A DNA stretch of 38,931 nt, taken from an uncultured Clostridia bacterium. Lineage in GTDB: Bacteria > Bacillota > Clostridia > Oscillospirales > Oscillospiraceae. Each line of letters begins with the position of its first letter. The stretch's first letter is position 1. Below are positions 21,786-30,214 of this stretch, piece after piece. Position numbers and translations under genes: made by a program. The stretch is from NCBI GenBank assembly GCA_947572235.1, contig CANPBB010000001.1:65620-104550 (forward strand), read 5' to 3'. The notes under the pieces were generated by a model. The model worked only from the letters and a program-made list of their open reading frames with translations, did no database searches and was not told where the DNA came from.

Positions 21786-24700
21786 TCAGCGCATCAGATA
21801 CAGCACCTTACAGGCCTGCGCCCGCGTCATGGAGGCGTTGGGGTTCAGCCTCCCATTGCTGCCGGAGAGAATGCCTTGGGCCACCATGGTCTGCATGTGG
21901 CTCAGCGCCCAGTCTGGCACATCCTTTGCGTCCTTGAAGCCGGTCAGCTCCGCCGTGGCGAAGCCCTTCTCCTGAAGACGGCCCAGCATGGTGATGGCCT
22001 GCGCCCGTGTAATCACCGCTTGGGGCTCGAAGTACACCTTGCCGCCGGCGGTGCCGCTGCCCTGCATGATCCCCAGGGCATACATGGCCTTGGCCGCGTC
22101 CAGTGCCCAGGCGTCGATCTGATTGAGATCCGCGAAGGGGACGCTGAGGCTGCTGTAATCCGCGGCGTCAAGCCCCAGATACCGGAAGAGCATCACGGCG
22201 AACTCCGCCCGGGTCATCTGCTTGTCGGGCCTCACATAGGACTTTCCGTTCTCCTCGTAGCCGGTGATCAGCTTCTGGTCGTAGAGGTACTGGATGCACG
22301 GCGCCGCCCAGTGGATGGTGCCGTCCGGGTTTATATTATCCACAAAGGGGGCGGTGGCACCCGCCTCCGCCTCCGCGTCCCAAGATTTCCGGACCCGGTT
22401 GCCGCTGGCGTCCCAGGCCTCCAGGGAGATCCGGTGGGCCTTCCCGTCGGAGAGGCGGCTGGAGAGATCGGCGGTGATGTTGCCGCCGCTGTCCAAGGTG
22501 AAGGAGACGCTCTTCCCGTCACAGGTCAAGGACAGATGGGAGGTCTCCAGATTCCCGTCCACGGCGTCTGTGGCCGAGGCGGTAAGGTGTGTGCCGGTGA
22601 GGGTGCCGTCCACCACCGGCGGGGTGTTGTCGATCACATCGGCGTAGGAGGCCACAAACTGGTCAAAATACAGCGTACCCTTCCCGGAACCGCCCTCCAG
22701 CACCAGCGCCTTCAGGGAGGCGCACTCCTCCGGCAGGGATACGGACACCTGCCGCCAGCCGGTGAAGTCCACGGTGGTGAGAGGCGTCATGGCCCCGGTG
22801 TCGTCATAGACGGAGATGGTGCTGCCGTTTCCGTCCCCATAGACGGAGAAGGTCAGGCGGCGGTACCCCTTGGGCATGGCCCAGCCCAGCTGGAGCCCCG
22901 CGCCGTCGTCGCCGTAGTCGTAGTCCATCCGCAGAGCGCCTGAGCCATAGCGGACCAGATCGCCCTCCGCCCGGCCCAGCGTCACATTGAGCCCGCTGTA
23001 GCCGGAGATATCGCCCTCAAAGTCCTCCAAGGTCTCCAGCGCGTGCGTCGTCACCGCCACGGAGACGGGGATGGAGGCGTTGATGCGCCCCTTGTTCACG
23101 GTGAGGGTGCCGGTGCCGCCGAACTGTCCAGCGGTGAAAAGGCCCTCCTCGTCCACCTCGCCGATGTCCCCGGTGACAGACCAAGTGAAGTCGGTGTCGG
23201 CGCTGAGGAGCTTCAGGTGCCGGTAGTAGGCGGCGGCGGAGAGGTCCGCCTGCTCCCCCGGCTGGAGGGACAGCGACACCACACGGGAACTCCCCCGCAA
23301 AATCCGCAGTTCCTCCGGGGCGTCGATTACCATAAGCTCCAGCTCGGCATCGTCGGCCCCCCGGGCGCTGCCGGTGAGGCGGACGGTGCCGCCGCTGTCC
23401 GGGGCGGTGAAGTTCAGATCGTCCACATCCCCGTCGTCGGCGGAGAGGGTGATCCGGCCGCTCATGGGGAAGTAGTTGGTGTCCACCACTGCGGCGGTGA
23501 TGGGCACGGTACTGCCGGCGAGGATATAGGGGCTCTCGGCGTCTAAGTACACATGGTCCGCCCGGCCGGTGGACTCGCCGTCGGCCACGAAGAACAGGCA
23601 GTTGGTCACCCGCCGCTCGCTGTTGTCCGAGGGGCGGTTCAAAATGGCGGCGTTGTCCGCGTCGGGGAGGGAGGCCAGCGCCGTGGTGGAGCCGCCGCCG
23701 TCAAAGCAGATGGCGGTCTCACAGCCCAGCTCCTCCATCCGCTGGGCCAGCACGCTGAGGGAGGAACCGATGGAGTGGCCGCTGCGCCGGCCGTCCACGG
23801 CGTAGATGATCACCTCGCCGTCGCCGGTGACGCCCACAGCGGTGCGGGGGGCGTTGTCGGTGCCAAGACCTGTCCGAGCCCGTCCGTTCTCCACCAAAAG
23901 GTAGAGCCCGCCCACCGCCTCGGTGACATCGTTCCAGGCCTCGTTCTTGGCGGTGACGGTGAGGCCGAAGAGATCCCCGGTCCTCAGATCGTGGAGGTAG
24001 TTTCGCTCCCACTCGGCGGCCTTGGCGTTTACCGAGAGCACCAGCTGCCCCGGCTCGATGGCGGTGGCCCCGCTGGTCCGGTCAATAACCTGTTCCACGA
24101 TGTACAGCGCCGTTTCCCCGATGGCGGGGGTCACGGTGATGTCCTCGGGCAGGGGCACATTCTGAAGGGCCTCCTGCCGCTCCCGATTGGTAAGGTCCTC
24201 CACCGCAACGCCCAAGCTCTGAGCGTAGACCCGGAGGGCGCCGGCCTCCAAAATCTGCGTCACCTCCTCCACGTCGGCGGGGGAGAGGACCACATCCACG
24301 CCGGCCTCAGTGGTGCCGGTGGTGTGGGCGGCGTTAAAGTCGTAGGTGTAGGCGTAGATGCCCCCCTTGGAGCTGCGGGTCTTGTTCAGCCCGGCGATGG
24401 CGAAGTCCCCCTCACCGTTGACACTGCCGGTGAGGCGCAGGCTTGGCATGCCGATGACGGCCTCCCCCTCGGCATTGAAGCCCACGGCGTAGTTGGTGCC
24501 GTCGCTGCTGAAGAGGTGGCCGCCGGAGACCAGAAGGCCCGTGGGGGTGCCGTTGCTGTCAAAGAAGTCGGCGTTGACACCGGCCACCACCCGGTAGCCG
24601 TCCCGCTCCAGCGCCTTGGCGGCGGCGGAGGCGGTGGTCCGCTCGGTGACATAGGAGCCGAAGGCCGTCATCGGCGTCACCGACTCCCCCGGTGTGTAGG

Positions 24701-24899
24701 TGAGGTAGATCTCCTGACGGAGGTCGGAGTAGTAGCTGCTCCAGTATGTCTCGTTGTGGAGCATGGCTCCCTCGTGGAGCTGGCGCTCCTTGGCGATCAG
24801 CTGCTCGCCGTAGGCCTCCGACGCCGCCGCCGGCAGGGCGGAGAGGAGGACTGTCAGGGTCATCAGCAGGGACAGGGTCTTGCGCAGCGTGTTTTTCAT
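21786..24899 (-). CDS. SLH-anchored phosphodiester glycosidase (NAGPA-domain) protein
   Basis: A 1037-residue secreted protein. Residues 1-27 are a signal peptide. A NAGPA-type phosphodiester glycosidase domain (roughly 70-470) shows GVNADFFDSNGTPTGLLVSGG, then DGRRSGHSIGSSLSVLAQRM and CFDGGGSTTAL, the family's closing DGGGS motif. Ig-like/beta-sandwich regions follow (to ~840), including a carbohydrate-binding-like segment. Three SLH domains end the protein (from about residue 850: WAAPCIQYLYDQKLITGY... TRAEFAV; TRAQAIT; MTRAQACKVL). The animal relative uncovers mannose-6-phosphate by removing GlcNAc; bacterial members are thought to act on glycan phosphodiesters such as wall polymers. The start at 24899 has AAAGGAGAT. 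It has its own promoter. The substrate is unknown. Confidence 0.9.
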   Translation of the reverse strand: MKNTLRKTLSLLMTLTVLLSALPAAASEAYGEQLIAKERQLHEGAMLHNETYWSSYYSDLRQEIYLTYTPGESVTPMTAFGSYVTERTTASAAAKALERDGYRVVAGVNADFFDSNGTPTGLLVSGGHLFSSDGTNYAVGFNAEGEAVIGMPSLRLTGSVNGEGDFAIAGLNKTRSSKGGIYAYTYDFNAAHTTGTTEAGVDVVLSPADVEEVTQILEAGALRVYAQSLGVAVEDLTNRERQEALQNVPLPEDITVTPAIGETALYIVEQVIDRTSGATAIEPGQLVLSVNAKAAEWERNYLHDLRTGDLFGLTVTAKNEAWNDVTEAVGGLYLLVENGRARTGLGTDNAPRTAVGVTGDGEVIIYAVDGRRSGHSIGSSLSVLAQRMEELGCETAICFDGGGSTTALASLPDADNAAILNRPSDNSERRVTNCLFFVADGESTGRADHVYLDAESPYILAGSTVPITAAVVDTNYFPMSGRITLSADDGDVDDLNFTAPDSGGTVRLTGSARGADDAELELMVIDAPEELRILRGSSRVVSLSLQPGEQADLSAAAYYRHLKLLSADTDFTWSVTGDIGEVDEEGLFTAGQFGGTGTLTVNKGRINASIPVSVAVTTHALETLEDFEGDISGYSGLNVTLGRAEGDLVRYGSGALRMDYDYGDDGAGLQLGWAMPKGYRRLTFSVYGDGNGSTISVYDDTGAMTPLTTVDFTGWRQVSVSLPEECASLKALVLEGGSGKGTLYFDQFVASYADVIDNTPPVVDGTLTGTHLTASATDAVDGNLETSHLSLTCDGKSVSFTLDSGGNITADLSSRLSDGKAHRISLEAWDASGNRVRKSWDAEAEAGATAPFVDNINPDGTIHWAAPCIQYLYDQKLITGYEENGKSYVRPDKQMTRAEFAVMLFRYLGLDAADYSSLSVPFADLNQIDAWALDAAKAMYALGIMQGSGTAGGKVYFEPQAVITRAQAITMLGRLQEKGFATAELTGFKDAKDVPDWALSHMQTMVAQGILSGSNGRLNPNASMTRAQACKVLYLMR

Positions 24900-25179
24900 G
24901 GGCATCTCCTTTGCGTTATTCCGCGGGGCGGGATACAGGCGTGAAATCAAGGCGCTGCACTCCCGGCGCACCTGCGTCGGGGGTACAGCGGCAAAAACCC
25001 GTTTGTATGCTGCTATCATACCATTGCCGGACCGAAAAGTAAACAGAAAAAAGACGGAAGAGGGGAACGCCCCCCGCGTCCGCCCCAGACAGGGAGAGGA
25101 TGGGGAACGCCCTCCAGCGCAGCGCAGGGCGCCAAAAAACCTGCGGTCTTTTGACGCCCTGCGGATTCCCACGGTATTC
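24900..25179. other. Spacer holding the promoter of the phosphodiester-glycosidase gene
   Basis: About 280 bases. It holds the sigma-A promoter (25015-25043), a ~115-base leader with no recognised riboswitch, and a 9-bp inverted repeat (CGCAGGGCG 25123-25131 with 25155-25163, 23-base loop) just after the upstream SLH gene, possibly its terminator. Confidence 0.6.
25015..25043 (-). promoter_or_regulatory. Sigma-A promoter of the phosphodiester-glycosidase gene
   Basis: Minus strand TTTACT, 17 bases, TATGAT, about 115 bases before the start codon. Confidence 0.65.
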
Positions 25180-28100
25180 CTATTTTTCTAAAGTCTGGCG
25201 AAAGCGCATGAGGATGGTGGCCACCTCCGCCCGCGTGGCGCTGCCCTTAGGCACCAGAGTGTCGGCGGTCTTGCCGCCCACAAGGCCCAGCGCCTTGGCC
25301 CACTGGAGGGGCGCCACGGCGTAGGCGCTGACCTGCGGCAGGTCGGTGAAGGCGGAGAGATCCGCCCGGGCGCTGACATCATAGCCCTTATAGGCGGCGT
25401 AGCGGTAGAGGATGGCGGCCATCTGCTCCCGGGTGATGGGATCGTTGGGCCCGAACAGGTCGTCGCCGTAGCCGCTTACAATATCGTTGGCCGCGGCCCA
25501 GTTCACCGCCTTGGTGTACCACTGATTGCCGGGCACGTCGGTGAAGCCGGCGCTCTCGGCGGCGGGACTGCCCTCCAGACGGTGGAGAATGGTGACAATC
25601 ATGCCCCGGGTGGTAGTGCCGTTGGGGGCGAAAGTGTCGGCGGTGATGCCGGTCATCAGGCCCTCCCCGCTGACATAGGCCACCGCGTCATAGAACCACT
25701 GGCCCGGCTTCACATCGGTGAAGGGCAGGGTGCCCTCCGGGGTATCCGGGGTATCCGGGGTATCCGTGGTATCCGGCGTATCCGGCGCGCCGGCAGAGGC
25801 GGTGGGCTTGGAGGCGATGACGCCCCCCTTGCCGTCCAGGAGGGCGGCGGTGTTCTCCCCCTGCTGGGTGATGCGCACGCCGGAGCTGTCGGGCGTGACG
25901 GGATCAAAGACGGTCTCCGTGTCAAAATCGCTCACCGACAGCGTCAGTCCGGCGCCGTCCGTGCTGGTGAAGCGGACGGTGCCGTCGGAGAGGGGGGCGG
26001 CGGTGAGGCCGGCGGAGACGGCGGACACGGTGTTGTTGAACCAAGGGGTGCCGGCCCCATTGCGCACCACGGTGACCTCCTGCTCCACAGCGGAGAGGAA
26101 GGCGGTGGTGGTGGTCCCGGTACCGGTAATGGTAATGGTCCCGGCGGCAGAGGCGGAGGTGCTGGAGAAGTAGCCGCCGTCGGTATGGCAGGAGAGCGCC
26201 GTCTGATACTGGGCGATGCCTGCGTCCTCCTCCGCGGGCGTGATAGTATAGCTGACGTTCGCCCCTTGGTTCGGCAGGGTGAAGGTGTAGGCGGGGCGGC
26301 AATCCTCCATATCCGTAGGCAGGCCGAAGCTCACGCCCCTGGAGATGTCCAGCGTGCCGCTGACCCTTCTGCCGTCCTCGACAACGGCGCTGCTCCCGTC
26401 GGAGCAGGCAATGGAGAAGGAGCCGTAGTTGGTGGACAGGGTCGGATGTACGATTATGACATTGGGACGGCCTGCATCGTCAGGATTTGTGGAGGAAAAG
26501 GCCCCCGGGTTTTCTTTGTATTTCAGCATATCCGGCGCGTTCCAGCGGCTCAAATCCTTTATCGGCAAATAACACAAGAGCTCGGAGAAGTTGGGAGCGT
26601 CGTCATACTCTCTGTCGAATTCTGCATCTGGCCCCAAGGCTCCGCTGCCGTCCTTTTTTTGGGGATACAGCTTCAGCGTACGGGGGGATGTAATATTCAC
26701 CTCGGCGGAATCTCTGGAGTCCCAAATCTTCACCGCATAGTAGGCCGGCTGCTGGTTTTCGGCTGGGACAAAGACGCAGTCATAGGCCAGAACCGCGTGG
26801 CCGCCCATCAGATCGCCCGCATTTTTCCACCAGTTGAAACCGACAAGAACCGGCAGATCGTTTGTCTGAAGCGCATAGACCAATCTGTCCCAGTAATCAT
26901 TCTCAGCAATGTTTGTCCCGTTCATAATAGCCAGCATCTCCGGCGCGTATTGGGTAATTTGGTAGAAGTGCAGGAGGCTTCTGAGCTCCTTGTTGTTCTT
27001 CGGGGCCTTCAGCTGGTACACAGAAGCGGCTCCCTCTTGGACATCCCCGGGGGTAAAGAGGCTGGCCAAGCCATGGTCAACAATGGTAGATGCGCCAAAG
27101 CAGGAGCCCCTCCACGCTGCCTCCATACGGCTATTTACATCGGATTTTGCGCTTTCCAGTGCTTTGGAGGTGTTTTGAGGATCAGCCCATACATAGCTGG
27201 CACTGAAAATTTCAACGGCCAAGTCCCGGTACCGGTCGTCCATCGGATACTTGTAGTTTTCCAAGATGTTGCTGACAAACCCAAAATAATCTTTGGAGCT
27301 GTTTACAAAAGAGGTAACATCGCTCAATTTCAGTCTTACTGGGGCTTTCCACTTTGCGTAGAGCCTCATATCCGACGTTACCGGCTCGCTTTTGCCCGCC
27401 GCGTCAAAATAGGGCGCGCCCCTGTACTGACCGCTCGCATACCATCCGGCGAAGATGTAGCCGGAGCGGGAGGGGTCCTCCGGCTTCTGCACCATGGCGC
27501 CGGCCTTTACGGTTATCTCCGCGGGGAGATTCTGCACGTCCCTGCCGTTGGGATCAAAGGTAACGGTATACTCGTCCTTTTCCGCCGGACCGGGGAGCAC
27601 CACCTCCACCTCTCCGGGCGTCTCGGGTGTTACGGTGGAACTGCCTTTACCATAGTTGAAATAGAATTTGGCGTTTGACAGAGCATCGTTCCCATCTCTA
27701 ATAAGGATCTTGTTATAGTTCGCCTGACTGTCGGAGAAATAGACATCGGTCAGAGCATCGCAGCCGGAAAACGCCTGCCTGCCTATATGGGAAAGGCCGG
27801 AAACCCATTGACCGCCGTTGATCACGATATCTGTATAAATGGTAATCGTCCGCAGGCTGGCGCAGTCCTTAAAGGTAAAATTCGCAATAGACCCAATCCC
27901 CTTGGGCAGAGTTATCTCCGTAAGATTGCTGCACCCCTCGAAAGCAAAACTCCCAATCCAATCAACACCGTCAGGGATGTTAATACGCTCCAAAGCAGTG
28001 CATCCCTTAAAAGCCCAACCGCCAATCATGGTAATAGAGTCGGGGAGCACGATCTCCCGCAGAGATGTGCAGTTATAGAACATGTTGTCACTAACTTTGG

Positions 28101-28446
28101 TAAGGCCATCGGGCAAGTTGATGCTATGCAGAGCGGAACAATCCATAAACGCGGTTTCGCCAATGACAGTAATGGTCTCCGGCAAGGTGACAGTGGTAAG
28201 ATTTTTCCACCCGCGAAAAGCATATTTATAGATGCCGGTGACCGCCACACCCCCGATCTGGGCGGGAATATTGGCGGCGGTAACGCTCCTGTCGGCCCCC
28301 ATGACCATGCCGGTGGTGGTATCGAAATAGATGCTCCCGCCCTCCACAGGGTATTCGATGAACCCATCCGCCGCCAGCGCAGACACCGGCAGCAGAGACA
28401 GCACCAAGCAAAGCGCCAAAAACACAGATATGAGACGTGTTTTCAT
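25180..28446 (-). CDS. SLH-anchored surface protein with BspA-type leucine-rich repeats and a cysteine-peptidase-like domain
   Basis: A 1088-residue secreted modular protein. Signal peptide: residues 1-26. BspA-type leucine-rich repeats run over roughly 60-265 (IPDGVDWIGSFAFEGCSNL type, about seven). An InlB/Listeria-Bacteroides-type repeat follows at ~293-367 (YTVTFDPNGRD...LYAKW). A domain at ~375-680 has RGSCFGAS (Cys449), MGGHAVLAY (His550) and KIWDSRD (Asp576), the spacing and motifs expected of a papain/C39-like cysteine peptidase. Beta domains and a PDTPDT linker follow, then three SLH domains (~905-1088). The ATG follows GGGAG. The peptidase and part of the LRR region are visibly lower in GC than the flanks. 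It starts 41 bases after the permease gene. Substrate unknown; the catalytic triad is inferred. Confidence 0.88.
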   Translation of the reverse strand: MKTRLISVFLALCLVLSLLPVSALAADGFIEYPVEGGSIYFDTTTGMVMGADRSVTAANIPAQIGGVAVTGIYKYAFRGWKNLTTVTLPETITVIGETAFMDCSALHSINLPDGLTKVSDNMFYNCTSLREIVLPDSITMIGGWAFKGCTALERINIPDGVDWIGSFAFEGCSNLTEITLPKGIGSIANFTFKDCASLRTITIYTDIVINGGQWVSGLSHIGRQAFSGCDALTDVYFSDSQANYNKILIRDGNDALSNAKFYFNYGKGSSTVTPETPGEVEVVLPGPAEKDEYTVTFDPNGRDVQNLPAEITVKAGAMVQKPEDPSRSGYIFAGWYASGQYRGAPYFDAAGKSEPVTSDMRLYAKWKAPVRLKLSDVTSFVNSSKDYFGFVSNILENYKYPMDDRYRDLAVEIFSASYVWADPQNTSKALESAKSDVNSRMEAAWRGSCFGASTIVDHGLASLFTPGDVQEGAASVYQLKAPKNNKELRSLLHFYQITQYAPEMLAIMNGTNIAENDYWDRLVYALQTNDLPVLVGFNWWKNAGDLMGGHAVLAYDCVFVPAENQQPAYYAVKIWDSRDSAEVNITSPRTLKLYPQKKDGSGALGPDAEFDREYDDAPNFSELLCYLPIKDLSRWNAPDMLKYKENPGAFSSTNPDDAGRPNVIIVHPTLSTNYGSFSIACSDGSSAVVEDGRRVSGTLDISRGVSFGLPTDMEDCRPAYTFTLPNQGANVSYTITPAEEDAGIAQYQTALSCHTDGGYFSSTSASAAGTITITGTGTTTTAFLSAVEQEVTVVRNGAGTPWFNNTVSAVSAGLTAAPLSDGTVRFTSTDGAGLTLSVSDFDTETVFDPVTPDSSGVRITQQGENTAALLDGKGGVIASKPTASAGAPDTPDTTDTPDTPDTPEGTLPFTDVKPGQWFYDAVAYVSGEGLMTGITADTFAPNGTTTRGMIVTILHRLEGSPAAESAGFTDVPGNQWYTKAVNWAAANDIVSGYGDDLFGPNDPITREQMAAILYRYAAYKGYDVSARADLSAFTDLPQVSAYAVAPLQWAKALGLVGGKTADTLVPKGSATRAEVATILMRFRQTLEK
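25742..25786. repeat. Tandem 9-base repeats in the SLH protein linker
   Basis: Five units of the type GTATCCGGG/GTATCCGGC encode the Pro-Asp-Thr linker (PDTPDTTDTPDTPDTPEG) before the SLH domains. Such arrays change length easily by slippage in steps of three codons. Confidence 0.85.
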
Positions 28447-28487
28447 CTTTCACTTTCTCCCTTCAAAAAAACCTGACACCGCGGGTC

Positions 28488-30053
28488 TTAGACGTACTCA
28501 AAATCGTCCGGCCCCTTGAACCAGCTCTTCCGGCCCTGATGGAGCACGATGGCCAGCACCGCCATAATCAGGTATCCCAGCGCGAAGGGGGAGAGGGGAT
28601 AGAACCCCAGCGCGGCGCTGTGGATGAAGCCCAGCGCCGCCAGCACGTAGCCGATGAGGGCGGTGAGCGCGGCCCGATCCAGTTTCTTGTCAATAATAAA
28701 CACCGTCATGGTGCCCAGCAGGATGCCGATGAGAATGGCCCCGGCCTTGGTGGCCGCCACGCCGTTCCACATGACCCCCGCATCAATGAGCATCTGATGG
28801 ACCTCAGGCGCAAAGTCGTTGATCCCCGTGGGCAGCACCTCTGTCCAGTAGTCGCCAAGGCCCGCCGCGCCGGTAACTTGGGTGTACAGGTAATCCGCCA
28901 CCGAGGGCACCATGGCGATGCCGATAGCGGCGTAGTGCTTCCTGTCGCAGTCCTTAAAGGCTTGGGCCACCATGACCACCGCGCACCAGAGGAAGGTGAT
29001 GGCGCACACCGCCGGGGGCACCAGCGTGCTGAGGAAGGTAAAGAGCCCGAAGATGCCCGCCGCCCCCAGCACAACGCCGGAGATGATGGAGTACCCGATG
29101 CCGGCGTCGGACTTCTTGAGTCCCGCGTGGCCCAGCCAAACCGTGTTGGGGATGATCCCGCCGAAGAGGGCGGAGATCATGGTGCAGATGCCGTCGGCAA
29201 ACTGGGCCTCCCGCACGTTGTAGCCGTCCCCGGCGGCGTTGGCGGCCTCCACGTTGTCCATGGTCTCAATGAAGTTGTAGATCTCCACCGGGATCACAAT
29301 GGTGAGATAGGGCACCACAATGGCGAAGCCGTTGATCATGTACTGGACGCTGTTCACCGGATTGGGGAAGTAGAACCCCACGCCGCTGAAGTCAAAGGCG
29401 GTCCGCCCCAGGCACAGGGCATAGACCACGCCCCCCACAATAGCCACCACCAGAGGCGGAATCTTATTGGGGAACAGATACCCGCCAAAGATGCCCACCA
29501 TGGCCACAAACAGCACCGGCAGCCCCACCAGCGGATCACCGAAGATGTCGAACACGCCCTGGGTAGCCATCCAGATAAAGCCGATGCCGGCCACGGTGCC
29601 CAGCAGCGCAGCCCTGGGAATCCGCTTTTTCATCCAAGGCCCGATAAACCCGCCGCAGAACTCCACAAACCCGCCGATAAAGCAGGCGGCCATAGCCGCG
29701 GACCAAGCCAGCCGGGGGTCCTCAATGGCGTAGCTCAGGGGCATGATCACGCCGTAGAGGATAACGAACATCGCCGGCGTAGAGACCCCGGAGGGCAGCG
29801 CCGTCACATCCGCCCGCCCCTCCTTCTTGGAGAGCTTGTACCCCATATAGGCATAGTAGAAGCATCCCAGCATCAGCCCAATGGACATGGCGGGCACCAC
29901 ATACCCAAAGACAATGTCCCCGGGCCACCCCAACACTCCGGTAAGGGTAGCGATCACAATCAGGTAATTGACAATATTGTTGGTAACGGCATAGGAGATG
30001 CCGCCAATGTCCCCCCGGCGAAAGAAGGGAACGGTGGTTGTTTTGCTGTTCAT
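28488..30053 (-). CDS. NCS2-family (xanthine/uracil/purine) permease
   Basis: A 521-residue membrane transporter with about 13-14 hydrophobic segments and no other domain. Characteristic stretches are the N-terminal FFRRGDIGGISYAVTNNIVN, ADVTALPSGVSTPAMFVILYG (a transmembrane-3-type substrate region) and EIYNFIETMDNVEAANAAGD (a segment resembling the conserved helix-8 region). GGGAGAG lies before the ATG. It follows two adenine-deaminase-type genes in the same direction, so adenine or another purine base is the likely cargo. The exact substrate is not fixed by sequence. A ~160-base spacer before it holds a miniature repeat copy. Confidence 0.88.
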   Translation of the reverse strand: MNSKTTTVPFFRRGDIGGISYAVTNNIVNYLIVIATLTGVLGWPGDIVFGYVVPAMSIGLMLGCFYYAYMGYKLSKKEGRADVTALPSGVSTPAMFVILYGVIMPLSYAIEDPRLAWSAAMAACFIGGFVEFCGGFIGPWMKKRIPRAALLGTVAGIGFIWMATQGVFDIFGDPLVGLPVLFVAMVGIFGGYLFPNKIPPLVVAIVGGVVYALCLGRTAFDFSGVGFYFPNPVNSVQYMINGFAIVVPYLTIVIPVEIYNFIETMDNVEAANAAGDGYNVREAQFADGICTMISALFGGIIPNTVWLGHAGLKKSDAGIGYSIISGVVLGAAGIFGLFTFLSTLVPPAVCAITFLWCAVVMVAQAFKDCDRKHYAAIGIAMVPSVADYLYTQVTGAAGLGDYWTEVLPTGINDFAPEVHQMLIDAGVMWNGVAATKAGAILIGILLGTMTVFIIDKKLDRAALTALIGYVLAALGFIHSAALGFYPLSPFALGYLIMAVLAIVLHQGRKSWFKGPDDFEYV

Positions 30054-30076
30054 AGTTTCTCTCTCCCTTTCGTTTG

Positions 30077-30208
30077 ATTAGGAATTAGGCGTTAGGAATT
30101 ATTTTTAGGAACGGAAGCGGCGGCAGGAGAGCGGCATTGTACCCAGCTGCGGCGCACAGCTCCAATCCGCCCCGCCAAAGGCGGGAACCTGCATTGCTCA
30201 TTCCTAAT
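30077..30208. repeat. TTAGGAATT-type miniature repeat between ade and the permease
   Basis: Terminal inverted repeats ATTAGGAAT (30077-30085) and ATTCCTAAT (30200-30208), with repeated TTAGGAATT and GTTAGGAATT at the left end and a GC-rich centre. It resembles the other TTAGGAG elements in the window but its centre differs. Confidence 0.55.
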
Positions 30209-30214
30209 TTGCGT

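Noticed and set aside
25742..25786. Possible CRISPR-like short array
   Set aside because: Contiguous 9-base units with no spacers, in a coding linker.
25582..27678. Long plus-strand frame (698 codons) opposite the LRR/peptidase SLH gene
   Set aside because: Antisense shadow in GC-rich DNA: Gly/Val/Arg-rich without domains, while the minus strand encodes clear SLH, LRR and signal-peptide sequences.
28437..30077. Plus-strand frame of 546 codons opposite the NCS2 permease
   Set aside because: His/Gly/Asp-rich antisense shadow with no start signal; the permease on the minus strand is clear.
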